NCBI GenBank assembly: GCA_965228125.1
Contig: OZ245791.1
Coordinates: 1,488,001-1,552,000 of the forward strand
Origin: GWF2-38-69 sp965228125
GTDB lineage: Bacteria > Verrucomicrobiota > Lentisphaeria > Victivallales > GWF2-38-69
Reading direction: 5' to 3'
Length of the DNA: 64,000 nt
Positions within the stretch are counted from its first letter, which is position 1. Each line of letters opens with the position of its first letter. This document shows, piece after piece, positions 1-9,304 of this stretch. Under the pieces are notes generated by a model, which saw nothing but the letters and a program-made list of their open reading frames with translations, had not been told where the DNA came from and searched no databases. Position numbers and translations under genes: made by a program.

Positions 1-800
1 AATGAATGTGTCTCGTTCAATACAGTAAAACCGTTGTGAATCGAATGCGCGGCTGCCAATCCTGAACTTTCAAATCCAATTCCGCTCAAAAGGATATTGG
101 CTTCAACTATATGCTCCAAAGCAGGAGTAATAATTTGTTTGTCGGAAGCTATTTTTGCTGCTATCCCGTAATTAATAAGCGTGTCGTAACAGAGTTTGGC
201 AAGACAAAGTCCTGTCATAGTACTTCTTCCTCCGCATTCATTAGGTGATTGCGTACGGTCACATGATCGGGCTTCAAACCATGTCGAAAGCGCATCGCCC
301 ATACCAGAAACCAAAAACCGAGTTGGAGCCTGAGAAATAATCTTCATATCTACGAGGACAACCGCAGGATTCATTTTTTGGTATTGAACTGACTCAAAAA
401 CTCCTTTTTCGGAATATAGTATGGCACATCCGCTACAAGGCGCATCGGTAGAAGCAATTGTTGGAATTATTATTACAGGAAGATTTGCCCTATCAGCAGC
501 AATTTTCGCCGTATCGATAGCCTTTCCTCCACCCATTCCAATAATCACATCTATATGTTCCTTCTTAATTATTGAGGCAATTAAAGTTAATTCCTTTTCG
601 CAACATTCTCCATGGAACAGTTCGATGACTAAAGAATCACTGTTAATATGTTTATATTGCTTGGCAAGTATTTTTTCTTTTGATGTTCTGGAAGCCAATA
701 TCAACCCTTTTTTGCCAAATGACTTTACTAACAAAGGCAGATCACATAGAACGCCTTCTCCCTGAATGTACTTTCCAGGAAACACTGCTTTCATTATCAT
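1..800 (-). CDS. gldA: Glycerol dehydrogenase, iron-containing alcohol dehydrogenase family (3' end cut by window)
   Basis: The reading frame continues off the left edge of the window, so about 266 N-terminal residues of a family of about 365 are present. The enzyme oxidises glycerol to dihydroxyacetone with NAD in the cytoplasm. Visible family marks are the start MKAVFPGKYIQGEG, the nucleotide-binding GMGGGKAIDTAK, the TIASTDAPCS block, the metal-ligand Asp in MGDALSTWFEAR and the metal-ligand His in AAAHSIHNG. The last metal-ligand His lies outside the window. The start at 800 is chosen because GAGGG sits 8 bases upstream; an in-frame ATG at 824 is possible but has no comparable site. It lies downstream of the SNF2 gene on the same strand. 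Confidence 0.9.
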   Translation of the reverse strand, partial: MIMKAVFPGKYIQGEGVLCDLPLLVKSFGKKGLILASRTSKEKILAKQYKHINSDSLVIELFHGECCEKELTLIASIIKKEHIDVIIGMGGGKAIDTAKIAADRANLPVIIIPTIASTDAPCSGCAILYSEKGVFESVQYQKMNPAVVLVDMKIISQAPTRFLVSGMGDALSTWFEARSCDRTQSPNECGGRSTMTGLCLAKLCYDTLINYGIAAKIASDKQIITPALEHIVEANILLSGIGFESSGLAAAHSIHNGFTVLNETHS

Positions 801-957
801 TTCAATGCCCTCTTTATTTTCCATTATAAATAACATTATAGTGTAGTATCTCGAAAAAAATTAAAACCAAATAAAAAAAGGCCCCTGTCAGAAAAGAATT
901 GTATGGCTTTTTTCCTTCATATTAATGATATATTCTATAGAAAAGATAAGTAGTAAA

Positions 958-3900
958 CTAGTTAAGCAGGAATTCTATATCTTTATTGGTAAGCCTGTTG
1001 AAAGAGGATGAGCTCTCCACAATACCATTAAAAAGGTTTTGTTTTCTTTTTTGAAGTTCCAGGATTTTTTCCTCTATGGAATCTTTAACTACGAGTTTAA
1101 TGGTAGTGATGGGGTATTTCTGGCCTATTCTATGTGTTCTGTCGGTTGCCTGAGCTTCTGCCGAAGGATTCCACCATGGATCATAAATGATAACAGTATC
1201 GGCCCCCGTGAGATTAAGCCCTACGCCTCCTGCTTTTAGGCTCAAGAGAAACAATTCAATGTTTTTATTTTTATTGAAGTGATTGACCCGTTCTATTCTG
1301 TCTTTTGTATTCCCGTCCAAATACTCAAAAGCTATTTTCTGTTCAATGCACCAATTCTTTATGATACTTAAGAGCGAAGTGAACTGACTGAATATAAGTG
1401 TTCGATGTTCACTATCCATAATCTGCCAGATAAGCTCTTGCAGAAGTTCGGTTTTTGCTGATTCAATGCTTTGCTGTTTGCTAAAATCAGGCAGAAGTTT
1501 CGGATGACAGCAAAGCTGCCTAAGCCTGAGAAGAGAACTCAGGACATTAAAGCGAGTGGACTTCCCCTGCAGAAAACTATCACATTCCAGTCTCCCTTTA
1601 TAGAGGATATCATCGTACACTTTTCTTTGTCCCTCACTCATTTCACAGTAAAGGATTTGCTCAGTTTTTTCAGGGAGTTGTTCTACGTCATCCTTCTTTC
1701 TTCTAAGGATAAATGGATGGATCCTTGCAGAAAGTTCGCTTTGTTTTTCCTTGTCGTTTTCTATCTTGAAATAGTGTTTTCTGAAAACCTCTTTTGTCCC
1801 TAGAGTACCAGATGCTAAAAAGTCGAAAATAGACCAGATATCTTCAGGACTGTTTTCCAGAGGTGTTCCGGTCAGAACCAGTTTATGTTTGGCGTTGATC
1901 TGTTTGCAGACCCTTGCATTGAGAGTATCTGAATTCTTGATGTGTTGGGCCTCGTCAAGGACTAAAAGTTCAAACTCAATATCTTCATATAATTCAATAT
2001 CCCTTTTTATAACAGCGTAAGAAGTAATAATTATGGTGTAGTTAGAAATTTCATTAATTAGTCGTTCTCTGGCATCTCCACGCATCAAAAGTACTTTTAA
2101 TAATGGAGTAAACTTCTTTGCTTCAGCCTCCCAGTTATGGACAAGACTTGTAGGGCAAACAATAAGAACGGGAGCCAACACAGGATTTTCATGTTTAATA
2201 GTCTGAATTAGAGCAAGGGTTTGGACTGTCTTGCCAAGTCCCATCTCGTCTGCAAGAATCGTATTGCAGTTATTGGAAATCATTCTTCTCATCCATTTCA
2301 CCGCATCAATCTGATAATCTCTGAGCGTACCATTGAACTCAGCCAGATTTAATTCCTCTTTTTTCACTGAAGGAACAGATAAGATGGATTCTGAAAGTTT
2401 GCGCCATTCTTCCGGTACGGCAGTTTGGATTTCTTTGGCTGAATTAACCCAGTATATAACGCTGTTTGTGGCAATGCTAAGCTCATTTCCGCTTATTGAG
2501 ACAATCTCATCGACGTTACGCAGGAATTTCCCTAGCTTCTGGACAAGCTTAAAAATTCTTCCTTCTTTGATGATAAAAATTCTGTTTTCTCTGGCTGACT
2601 TCACAAGTTCTTTCCATTTAAAAAGATAAGAATTGGAAAATAGCTTTACTTTACCTTTGACAACGTCTTTTTCCCAAAGATGCGGAGTTATGGAAATTTC
2701 AATTTCATTAAAATCTGAACTTATAAGTTTTGAAGCTGAAGGTGTCAGAAACACCTTGCCTCCTTTTAAGGCAAATAAGGAAATAATATTATGTTCAGAA
2801 AAAAGGCCTATTCCCTCACTGTCTGATAAACAGTAATAGGCCTTTCCACTCTCATTTTTTACCCTCACGAAACCATAAGAAAGAAGCCTGTTTATTGAGT
2901 TTTGCTCAAGTTCCTTATTTCTTTTTATATAAGAATTTTCAACGGCTTCAATCTTTGTATCTGATTCACCAAAAACATACTCTCCGTATTTAAATGACAA
3001 AACGATTATAAGGCCTCTCTTTGCCCCCGAGAAATAATCCAGATTATATTGCACTTCGCATTTGTGTTCACTTTCTTTTTTAAATAACTCCTTTGCGTCT
3101 AGAGATATGTCAATATGGTTTTTAATCGATTCCAAAGTATGTTTTTCTGATAAAATGAATGCCCTTAGCCAAATCAAATCGCATAGCGCGTCAACCCACC
3201 AATATTCACCTTTTTCTCCAAGCCATAATCCAGATTTCCCTATTACTATCAAAGGCTTTGAAAGCGAAAGAATTCTCGTCCCAATAATAAGGGCAGCTTT
3301 ATAAAAACCGGGAAACTCTTTGCGAGGCACAGCCGTGATTTTCGCTTTTTCATTGTGAATAAATATTTTCTGTTCCCCATATGACAAATTTTTAAACCCT
3401 ACAAGGCAGTGGAAGAATTCAGCCGCTAAATCCGATTTGAAAGAAAACCCATTGCCATCAGGTTCAGCATATTGGGTAATAAACCTAATTATCTGCCTGG
3501 ACTGTGAATCAAAATTCTGAACAGAAAGATCAGGCATAACGCCATCAGGTTCAAATCTTATTTGACGAAGCTTGTTTGTGTTACCCACATATTCTCTTTT
3601 TTTAAAAAAGATTTTTACATTGATATTCCACTTTTCCCATACACTCGATGCATTTGGAAAACCATTGTTCGAATATAAAAATAGCTGAGCAGGTTGGCCT
3701 AAGTTTGATGCATCTTTTTTTGAAAGAGATTTTGTATTCTTTGACATATCTTTTTCCATTGAAGCCACTGCAGTGCTCTTAAGTTTTGGTTTCTCGGTTT
3801 TATGTTCTTCTAATTTTTGATATTTGAGATAATGAATCAAGCACGCAAGTTCTTCCGTTGAAACCTCAGAATTCTGTCTGGCAAGTTTAGATTTTATAGT

Positions 3901-4080
3901 TTTAATATCAAAAGAGTTAAGAATGTTTGCCTTGGAAGATTTGTATATATAGACGGCATCTCCCTCAGAAGAAATGCAAAATACAACCGAGTTTTCTTCA
4001 ATGGCCAATTCTGCCTGTTTAATGGCTTCTCTGGTAAATTCAGAGTACAATGTATCTAATGAAATCGAGTCCATATTCAT
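958..4080 (-). CDS. SNF2/SWI2-family DEAD/DEAH-box helicase
   Basis: A 1040-residue Swi2/Snf2 ATPase, expected to translocate on double-stranded DNA and remodel protein-DNA or transcription complexes. The C-terminal half holds both RecA-like lobes: Walker A DEMGLGKT at residues 611-618, the PTSLVHNW motif Ia, the DEAQ box at 709-712, the LTGTPLEN motif III, and then LIFSQF, GGVGLNLTGAD and TDRTHRIGQ of lobe 2. The N-terminal 550 residues are less conserved; residues of about 150-330 resemble the SNF2-associated region of bacterial homologues. No zinc-chelating SWIM motif is obvious. The gene seems monocistronic, with about 150 bases on each side. Its specific partner is unknown. Confidence 0.95.
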   Translation of the reverse strand: MNMDSISLDTLYSEFTREAIKQAELAIEENSVVFCISSEGDAVYIYKSSKANILNSFDIKTIKSKLARQNSEVSTEELACLIHYLKYQKLEEHKTEKPKLKSTAVASMEKDMSKNTKSLSKKDASNLGQPAQLFLYSNNGFPNASSVWEKWNINVKIFFKKREYVGNTNKLRQIRFEPDGVMPDLSVQNFDSQSRQIIRFITQYAEPDGNGFSFKSDLAAEFFHCLVGFKNLSYGEQKIFIHNEKAKITAVPRKEFPGFYKAALIIGTRILSLSKPLIVIGKSGLWLGEKGEYWWVDALCDLIWLRAFILSEKHTLESIKNHIDISLDAKELFKKESEHKCEVQYNLDYFSGAKRGLIIVLSFKYGEYVFGESDTKIEAVENSYIKRNKELEQNSINRLLSYGFVRVKNESGKAYYCLSDSEGIGLFSEHNIISLFALKGGKVFLTPSASKLISSDFNEIEISITPHLWEKDVVKGKVKLFSNSYLFKWKELVKSARENRIFIIKEGRIFKLVQKLGKFLRNVDEIVSISGNELSIATNSVIYWVNSAKEIQTAVPEEWRKLSESILSVPSVKKEELNLAEFNGTLRDYQIDAVKWMRRMISNNCNTILADEMGLGKTVQTLALIQTIKHENPVLAPVLIVCPTSLVHNWEAEAKKFTPLLKVLLMRGDARERLINEISNYTIIITSYAVIKRDIELYEDIEFELLVLDEAQHIKNSDTLNARVCKQINAKHKLVLTGTPLENSPEDIWSIFDFLASGTLGTKEVFRKHYFKIENDKEKQSELSARIHPFILRRKKDDVEQLPEKTEQILYCEMSEGQRKVYDDILYKGRLECDSFLQGKSTRFNVLSSLLRLRQLCCHPKLLPDFSKQQSIESAKTELLQELIWQIMDSEHRTLIFSQFTSLLSIIKNWCIEQKIAFEYLDGNTKDRIERVNHFNKNKNIELFLLSLKAGGVGLNLTGADTVIIYDPWWNPSAEAQATDRTHRIGQKYPITTIKLVVKDSIEEKILELQKRKQNLFNGIVESSSSFNRLTNKDIEFLLN

Positions 4081-4225
4081 CTTATCTAACTATTTTTTAA
4101 CAAGCGAACAGAAAGAATAGACTCCTAGGAAAACTAATTCAATTGTGATGATGGAAAATATTACACATATACATAAGATATTAATGTAGCCTCAAAGGAA
4201 ACTACTTTTTTATAAGGATTTTAAT

Positions 4226-4627
4226 ATGTCTATAAAGTTTTATGTTCTGATTCTGACAACTTTGGCATTAACACTCATTCCTCTGAGCAATAATGCCACA
4301 GAAAGTGCAACGATAACCTCAACACAATCTTCTGTCGTTAACGATTCGGAAAGAATAGAGAAAGGAGCTTTTGAAAATAAAAAGGAAGATGTTAAAGTCA
4401 TTTATTACTCCGAAAATGGCAATAAACTTGCAGCCATATACCACATCAATGAAGATAGCGTCACAATCATTCAACAGGATGGCAAACGACTTACACTCCC
4501 CCATGCGCTCTCGGCGGACGGAGCAAGATTCACCGCAGATGAAAAAACTATCTTTTGGGAAAAAGGGCCAACAGCCTGGTTATATATTAACGATGAACTT
4601 ATTTTCGAGGGAAGCGAAAAAGAGTAA
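4226..4627 (+). CDS. Exported MliC-like protein (C-type lysozyme inhibitor family)
   Basis: A 133-residue protein with an N-terminal signal peptide (residues 1 to about 24, hydrophobic core FYVLILTTLALTLIPL), so probably periplasmic. Residues 55-130 follow the MliC/PliC pattern: short beta strands, then a TLPHALSADGARFTADEK block matching the family's LP..SASGARY signature, then IFWEKGPTAWLYI matching FW.KG..A.L. Known members block the active site of C-type lysozyme. The usual disulphide cysteines and lipobox cysteine are absent, so it is not the classical membrane lipoprotein. AAGGA lies upstream of the ATG. It sits 33 bases before murC, probably in one transcript. The family call is by motif only. 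Confidence 0.65.
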   Translation: MSIKFYVLILTTLALTLIPLSNNATESATITSTQSSVVNDSERIEKGAFENKKEDVKVIYYSENGNKLAAIYHINEDSVTIIQQDGKRLTLPHALSADGARFTADEKTIFWEKGPTAWLYINDELIFEGSEKE

Positions 4628-4660
4628 TCAAATATTGTTTTAAATGACAAAGGTGGCCTC

Positions 4661-5977
4661 TTGAATATACCCAATTTAAATGGCAGACACATACATTTCA
4701 TAGGATGTGGTGGAATCGGTATGCTTGGCCTTGCGCTGATGGCTAATGAGCAAGGGGCTATCGTTACAGGTTCTGATATAGCTAATGGAAGAAATACATC
4801 AGTTTTAAAATCTCTAGGAATCAAGTTATTTGTTGGCGAACATCAAACAGCTCATCTGCCTGACAAGCACAAAGAGTATATCGTTGTTTACTCTTCAGCC
4901 ATAAAAGCTGACAACCCTGAACTATCCAAGGCAACAGATGACAATATTGAGTGTTTCAGACGAGGTGCTTTTCTTGGACTTTTATCTAGATCCTTTGAAA
5001 CAGTGATCTCCGTAGCTGGCTCGCATGGCAAAACAACTGTCACTTCGATGCTAAGCCATGTTTTTATAAAAGCAGGGTTAAATCCCGGATTTTACATTGG
5101 AGGGTTTCCAAACGGATGGCCCAAAAATGCGTCAATGGGTAATGGCAAATTGCTTATTACCGAGGCAGATGAAAGCGATTTATCTATTAATGAATTAACC
5201 CCGACTATCGGGATTGCATTAAACCTCGACAATGACCATGCATGGAATGTAGGCGGCTTAGATAAACTTTTGGGCGGATTCAACCAATATGCATTATCCT
5301 CTGAGTTTTTTCTTAATGGTTCGGATAATTTTCCGCATGGCTTTCTGGAAGACTTACAGGCTAAGGGCATTAATTTCTTGAAAAAGAGTGACGCTACAAA
5401 GATGCCTACGAATCTGTCTTCTCTAGAAAAGAATAACATTATAACTGTGGTAGCTGTTGCTGAATTCTTCGGTATAAATCCTGAGTTTGCCGTCTCTTCG
5501 CTAAATGATTTCCCAGGCGTTGAAAGAAGAATGACAGAAGTTTATAAATCCAAGACTCTTACAGTCATCGAAGACTATGCGCATCATCCTACAGAAATTG
5601 AGGCCGTCCTTTCATCGGCACGGCAAAAATACCCCGAGTATAAAATCGTCATTGTATTCCAACCGCATAGAGAAAAACGGCTTCAATACTGTTTCAACGA
5701 ATTCATATGCAAACTCAAAAAAGCTGACTATGTCTTTGTTCTTCCTGTATATGGCGCTTGGGAAAATATCGGAAAAAGGCTTGATATCGAACTTTCAGAA
5801 GCGATCGGAGCAGATAAAAGCTCAAATATAAACTCAAACTGGACAGGATCAGCAGAGATAATTGCAGCATCAATAAAAAACGAAAAAACGCTGCTTATGC
5901 TTCTCGGAGCAGGAGATATAAATTGCATGATTAACCCCCTTTTGAGTAAACTTCTAAAGAGGCCAAGATATGTTTAG
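4661..5977 (+). CDS. murC: UDP-N-acetylmuramate--L-alanine ligase
   Basis: A 438-residue Mur ligase that adds L-alanine to UDP-MurNAc in the cytoplasm, the first amino-acid step of peptidoglycan synthesis. The N-terminal Rossmann domain carries HFIGCGGIGMLGLALMA; the central ATPase loop is GSHGKTTVTSM; the TEADESD and LNLDNDH segments follow; the C-terminal domain has DYAHHPTEI and FQPHREKR. It is slightly shorter than most MurC proteins. The start codon is TTG, with AGGTGG at 4651-4656; no ATG is better placed. It follows the MliC-like gene and overlaps the transporter gene after it by 8 bases. The related recycling ligase Mpl is the alternative, but the length and motifs favour MurC. Confidence 0.88.
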   Translation: MNIPNLNGRHIHFIGCGGIGMLGLALMANEQGAIVTGSDIANGRNTSVLKSLGIKLFVGEHQTAHLPDKHKEYIVVYSSAIKADNPELSKATDDNIECFRRGAFLGLLSRSFETVISVAGSHGKTTVTSMLSHVFIKAGLNPGFYIGGFPNGWPKNASMGNGKLLITEADESDLSINELTPTIGIALNLDNDHAWNVGGLDKLLGGFNQYALSSEFFLNGSDNFPHGFLEDLQAKGINFLKKSDATKMPTNLSSLEKNNIITVVAVAEFFGINPEFAVSSLNDFPGVERRMTEVYKSKTLTVIEDYAHHPTEIEAVLSSARQKYPEYKIVIVFQPHREKRLQYCFNEFICKLKKADYVFVLPVYGAWENIGKRLDIELSEAIGADKSSNINSNWTGSAEIIAASIKNEKTLLMLLGAGDINCMINPLLSKLLKRPRYV

Positions 5978-6824
5978 GCTTCACCTGGCCGTTTTCATGT
6001 TTGGCATAACCGGACTTTTCGGAAAGTTCGTTACATTATCATCAACAATGATCACATTCGGGCGATGTTTTTTTGCCATCATGTTTCTCTTCGTTTGTAT
6101 GAAGATGATGAAAGAGACATTCTGGTTCAAATCTAAGAAAGATTTCTTAACCGTCATTCTGACTGGCGTGATCATAGGAATAAGCTGGTTTTTCTTTTTT
6201 CAGTCGATAAAAGTTTCTACTGTCTCTGTGGGATTGATTACTTATGCCACTTTGACAATATTTACAACATTTATAGAGCCTCTCTACTTTCATCTTAAAA
6301 TCCGGAAGACTGATATTCTATTGGCATTTATTGCTTTTATTGGCGTAGCTTTTGTCGTTCCGGACTTTAGTCTGTCAGATTCTATTACTTTGGGAGTAAT
6401 ACTCGGACTAGGAGCAGCTTTAAGCACATCTTTCTTTAGCGTAATAACCAAAGATCTTATTGCCAGATATTCGAGTGTTAAACTTGCATTCTTTCAATAT
6501 TTAACAGTTACTATTATCGGTTTTCCTTTCTTCATTGTCGAACAGCCAGCTCTTGGTGCAAAAAATGTCATCCTCATAATCATCCTTGGCATTATCTTTA
6601 CCGGAGTTGCAAATACATTATTTATCAGCACTTTTAAAAAAGTATCCGTAACTAAAGCTAATATTATCCTGACTCTTGAACCCATATACGGCGTAATCCT
6701 TGCAATTCTGCTTTTGGGAGAAAAGCCAACTATCAAAATGCTCATAGGAGGCGTCATAATCATGGCATGTGCCTTTTATGCTACAATCGAACCTCAGCTT
6801 ATTGCCAAATTCAAATCGAAATAA
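5970..6824 (+). CDS. EamA/DMT-superfamily inner-membrane transporter
   Basis: A 284-residue, very hydrophobic protein with about ten predicted transmembrane helices arranged as two EamA repeats (roughly residues 3-130 and 140-278). The second repeat ends with the typical LTLEPIYGVILAILLLGEKP segment. Members export amino acids, metabolites or drugs by proton exchange; the substrate cannot be read from the sequence. The gene overlaps the end of murC by 8 bases, which implies translational coupling, and is followed after 55 bases by prmA. Confidence 0.85.
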   Translation: MFRLHLAVFMFGITGLFGKFVTLSSTMITFGRCFFAIMFLFVCMKMMKETFWFKSKKDFLTVILTGVIIGISWFFFFQSIKVSTVSVGLITYATLTIFTTFIEPLYFHLKIRKTDILLAFIAFIGVAFVVPDFSLSDSITLGVILGLGAALSTSFFSVITKDLIARYSSVKLAFFQYLTVTIIGFPFFIVEQPALGAKNVILIIILGIIFTGVANTLFISTFKKVSVTKANIILTLEPIYGVILAILLLGEKPTIKMLIGGVIIMACAFYATIEPQLIAKFKSK

Positions 6825-6879
6825 TACATTGTTCGCCAATAACAAATCTCTTAATAAAATAAAAATTCTCAAACAACAA

Positions 6880-7788
6880 ATGAAAGATACTTTAACATAT
6901 TGCGAATTTACGAGTCCCATGGAATTTTCGGGAATGCTAGGGGAACTCTTCGAAGCATTACCTTATCAAAATTGTATTAACGATAACCACGAAACAAAGA
7001 TTACATCATACAGAGCTTATTACGAAACGGAAGAAGAAGGCAAGACACTATTTTCTACACTTCAGGAGAATATTGCACAGTGGCGGGAACTGGGCATTGA
7101 ATGCACAGAGCCTTCATTTTTTTCAATTAAAAACGAAGACTGGACTGAAGTTTGGAAAAAACATTTCAAAATACAGCACATTACAGACAATGTGGTTATC
7201 AAGGCAAGCTGGCTTGATTATACGAAGAAAGGAAATGAAAAAGTCATAGAAATCGACCCTGGAATGAGTTTCGGAACAGGAAGCCATGAAACAACTCAAT
7301 TTTGCCTTAAAACAATCGAAAAGTTATCTGATCTCGGATATAAAAGTTTTTTGGATGCCGGATGCGGTTCGGGAATCTTAACTATTGCCGCGGCAATGTT
7401 CGGTTTTGCTCCTATCTATGCTTTCGATTATGACAAAGAATCAGTCGAATCAACACAAGATAATCTTAAAAGAAACCGAGTAAAACAAAAGATAGCTCTC
7501 AAGGAATCGGACATCGCACTTTATGAACCTGGTATAAAGTTTGATGTAGTTATGGCTAACATCATATCAGGAGTACTTCTTGCAAACAAAGAAAGGCTTA
7601 TGTCATGGGTAAATCCCGGTGGATGCCTTGTGTTAGCCGGGATTCTTAAAGCTGAATATGAAAATATCAAACACTCTTTTTCTTCTAACGGTTTTATAGA
7701 AATCTATTCAAACACCGAAAAAGAATGGACAGGCGGCGTATTTCACAGAGGAATTAATGAAATTCTTGTAAGCTCTCTTAACACCTGA
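6880..7788 (+). CDS. prmA: Ribosomal protein L11 methyltransferase
   Basis: A 302-residue class I SAM methyltransferase expected to trimethylate ribosomal protein L11. The diagnostic block DPGMSFGTGSHETT precedes SAM motif I, LDAGCGSG at residues 158-165, and VMANIISGVLL replaces the NPPY region as in other PrmA proteins. The N-terminal 90 residues form the substrate-recognition domain. The reading frame is open upstream to 6769, inside the previous gene, but homology begins near the ATG at 6880, so that start is preferred. No strong ribosome binding site is seen at either. A bidirectional terminator follows. Confidence 0.88.
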   Translation: MKDTLTYCEFTSPMEFSGMLGELFEALPYQNCINDNHETKITSYRAYYETEEEGKTLFSTLQENIAQWRELGIECTEPSFFSIKNEDWTEVWKKHFKIQHITDNVVIKASWLDYTKKGNEKVIEIDPGMSFGTGSHETTQFCLKTIEKLSDLGYKSFLDAGCGSGILTIAAAMFGFAPIYAFDYDKESVESTQDNLKRNRVKQKIALKESDIALYEPGIKFDVVMANIISGVLLANKERLMSWVNPGGCLVLAGILKAEYENIKHSFSSNGFIEIYSNTEKEWTGGVFHRGINEILVSSLNT

Positions 7789-7858
7789 CAGGAAGAAACT
7801 AACAACTAGCACTGCATCTATAATACTAAGGCTTTCAAGTACATACTAAAAACTACAA

Positions 7859-7898
7859 AAAAAAGGCCCAAATGGCATACTAACCATCCGGGCCTTTT
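7859..7898. terminator. Bidirectional rho-independent terminator between prmA and the ATP-grasp gene
   Basis: AAAAGGCCC and ATGG arms pair with CCAT and GGGCCTTTT around an 8-base loop, with A/T runs on both sides. It lies between convergent genes and can serve both. Confidence 0.85.
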
Positions 7899-7908
7899 GA
7901 TAAAAATT

Positions 7909-9075
7909 CTAATTGGCAGATTGCTGGATATAGCCAGCTATTTCTGTAATTTTATCGAGATTTTCATCTCTGACTATATAACAGAAATCTCCCAGAGCAC
8001 CTCTGTAAACAAGAGGTATTTCCTGATGAATTACCATATTAGCAGCATAAGTTTTTAATATTTCAGAATGAGAATATTTGTAAGCCTTATTATTTTTTCT
8101 GCCTATATAGGCACAGAAATATTTTCTTGAATAGTCAAGTTTGTTGTTTCCATTTACTACAAGGTCGGCCCATGCTTTGAAAATATCTATATCGCAGGCA
8201 TAGTTGAACATATCGGTAGTTAATCCACCCGGAGGCCTGATATTTACTTCCAATGGGACAAATTCGCCTTTCGGAGTAAAGAAAAACTCAAGATGGAAGA
8301 AACGGTTTTTTACATTGAATCCTTTGAGGCACTTTCTGCCTGCATCTTCGAGTTCTGCCGGAATTTCTCTGCGTGAATAATAATAAATGTGATCGTCCTG
8401 ATTAACGACATCCATTACCGGTGTGCTGAAAATATGCGAAGTGAAGAAAATTGGTTCTGATTTTCCGTCTGCCAGGCCATCAAAAGAGTGAATCGCACCT
8501 GTAATGTACTCTTCAATTATATAAGGAACATGAGCAATTGTTTCATAAGCAGTTTTCAGCTCTTGCATGTTATTAATTTTGTAAGTAGCAGAGGCTCCTA
8601 CTCCAATATCAGGCTTGGCAATAACAGGAAATCCTATCTCATCAATCCATGCCTTTGCTTCTTCCAAGGAACTTACCACTTTGCCTTTGGCAACTCTGAG
8701 TCCAAGTTTCTGATAAATCTTTTTCATTTCAGATTTAGCTTTGATGTACTTCATATCCTTTTCTCTAAGGCCTGGGATATTGAAATCGTCTCTGAGTTTT
8801 GCCTCAGTTTCCAACCAATATTCACTATGAGAGTCAAGCCAGTCTATTTTGCCGTATTTATGAGTGAAATATGCAACACCTCTTAGGAGCTCGTCGTAGT
8901 TGTGCATATTTTCGACTTTATAATATTCTGTAAGCGCTTCTTTCAAATCTGCATGAAGTCTGGAATAAGGGTCATCGGCAAGGCCCAGAACTCTAGCTCC
9001 GGCATTTTTCAGAGCCGTAGAAAAGGTCTTAAAGTTGGTTGGGAAATTGGGGGATAGATAGACTACATTTTTCAT
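7909..9075 (-). CDS. ATP-grasp superfamily carboxylate-amine/thiol ligase, substrate unknown
   Basis: A 388-residue ATP-grasp enzyme. The N-terminal 100 residues form a pre-ATP-grasp Rossmann domain starting KNVVYLSPNFPTNF; residues 110-300 hold the ATP-grasp core, with FPVIAKPDIGVGAS (glycine-rich ATP loop), PYIIEEYITG (adenine hinge) and LEVNIRPPGG (Mg-binding Glu and Asn). Such enzymes activate a carboxylate as an acyl phosphate and join it to an amine or thiol. It is not a recognised purine, carbamoyl-phosphate or Ddl enzyme. It is divergent from the AEP-like gene at 9305 across 229 bases, and a serine-hydrolase gene of the putative esterase family lies 7 kb away. The substrate cannot be inferred from sequence. 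Confidence 0.85.
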   Translation of the reverse strand: MKNVVYLSPNFPTNFKTFSTALKNAGARVLGLADDPYSRLHADLKEALTEYYKVENMHNYDELLRGVAYFTHKYGKIDWLDSHSEYWLETEAKLRDDFNIPGLREKDMKYIKAKSEMKKIYQKLGLRVAKGKVVSSLEEAKAWIDEIGFPVIAKPDIGVGASATYKINNMQELKTAYETIAHVPYIIEEYITGAIHSFDGLADGKSEPIFFTSHIFSTPVMDVVNQDDHIYYYSRREIPAELEDAGRKCLKGFNVKNRFFHLEFFFTPKGEFVPLEVNIRPPGGLTTDMFNYACDIDIFKAWADLVVNGNNKLDYSRKYFCAYIGRKNNKAYKYSHSEILKTYAANMVIHQEIPLVYRGALGDFCYIVRDENLDKITEIAGYIQQSAN

Positions 9076-9304
9076 AGCTGTTTTTTTCGTCCTTTTACAT
9101 TTTTATAATTATATAGGTACTAAAATCGCTTTTAAATTTTATTTTAGGATTCTAGAAAAGTCAATCGCAGAAGACAGTGTTTTTAAAATACGCATTTTAT
9201 TGAAAACTTATTCCTTAAATGTATCGGATATAATTCGATAAGATATAAAAATGAGTTATTGTATGGAAAATGAAAAATTTTGACCTCGTATATTAAGGAG
9301 AAAC

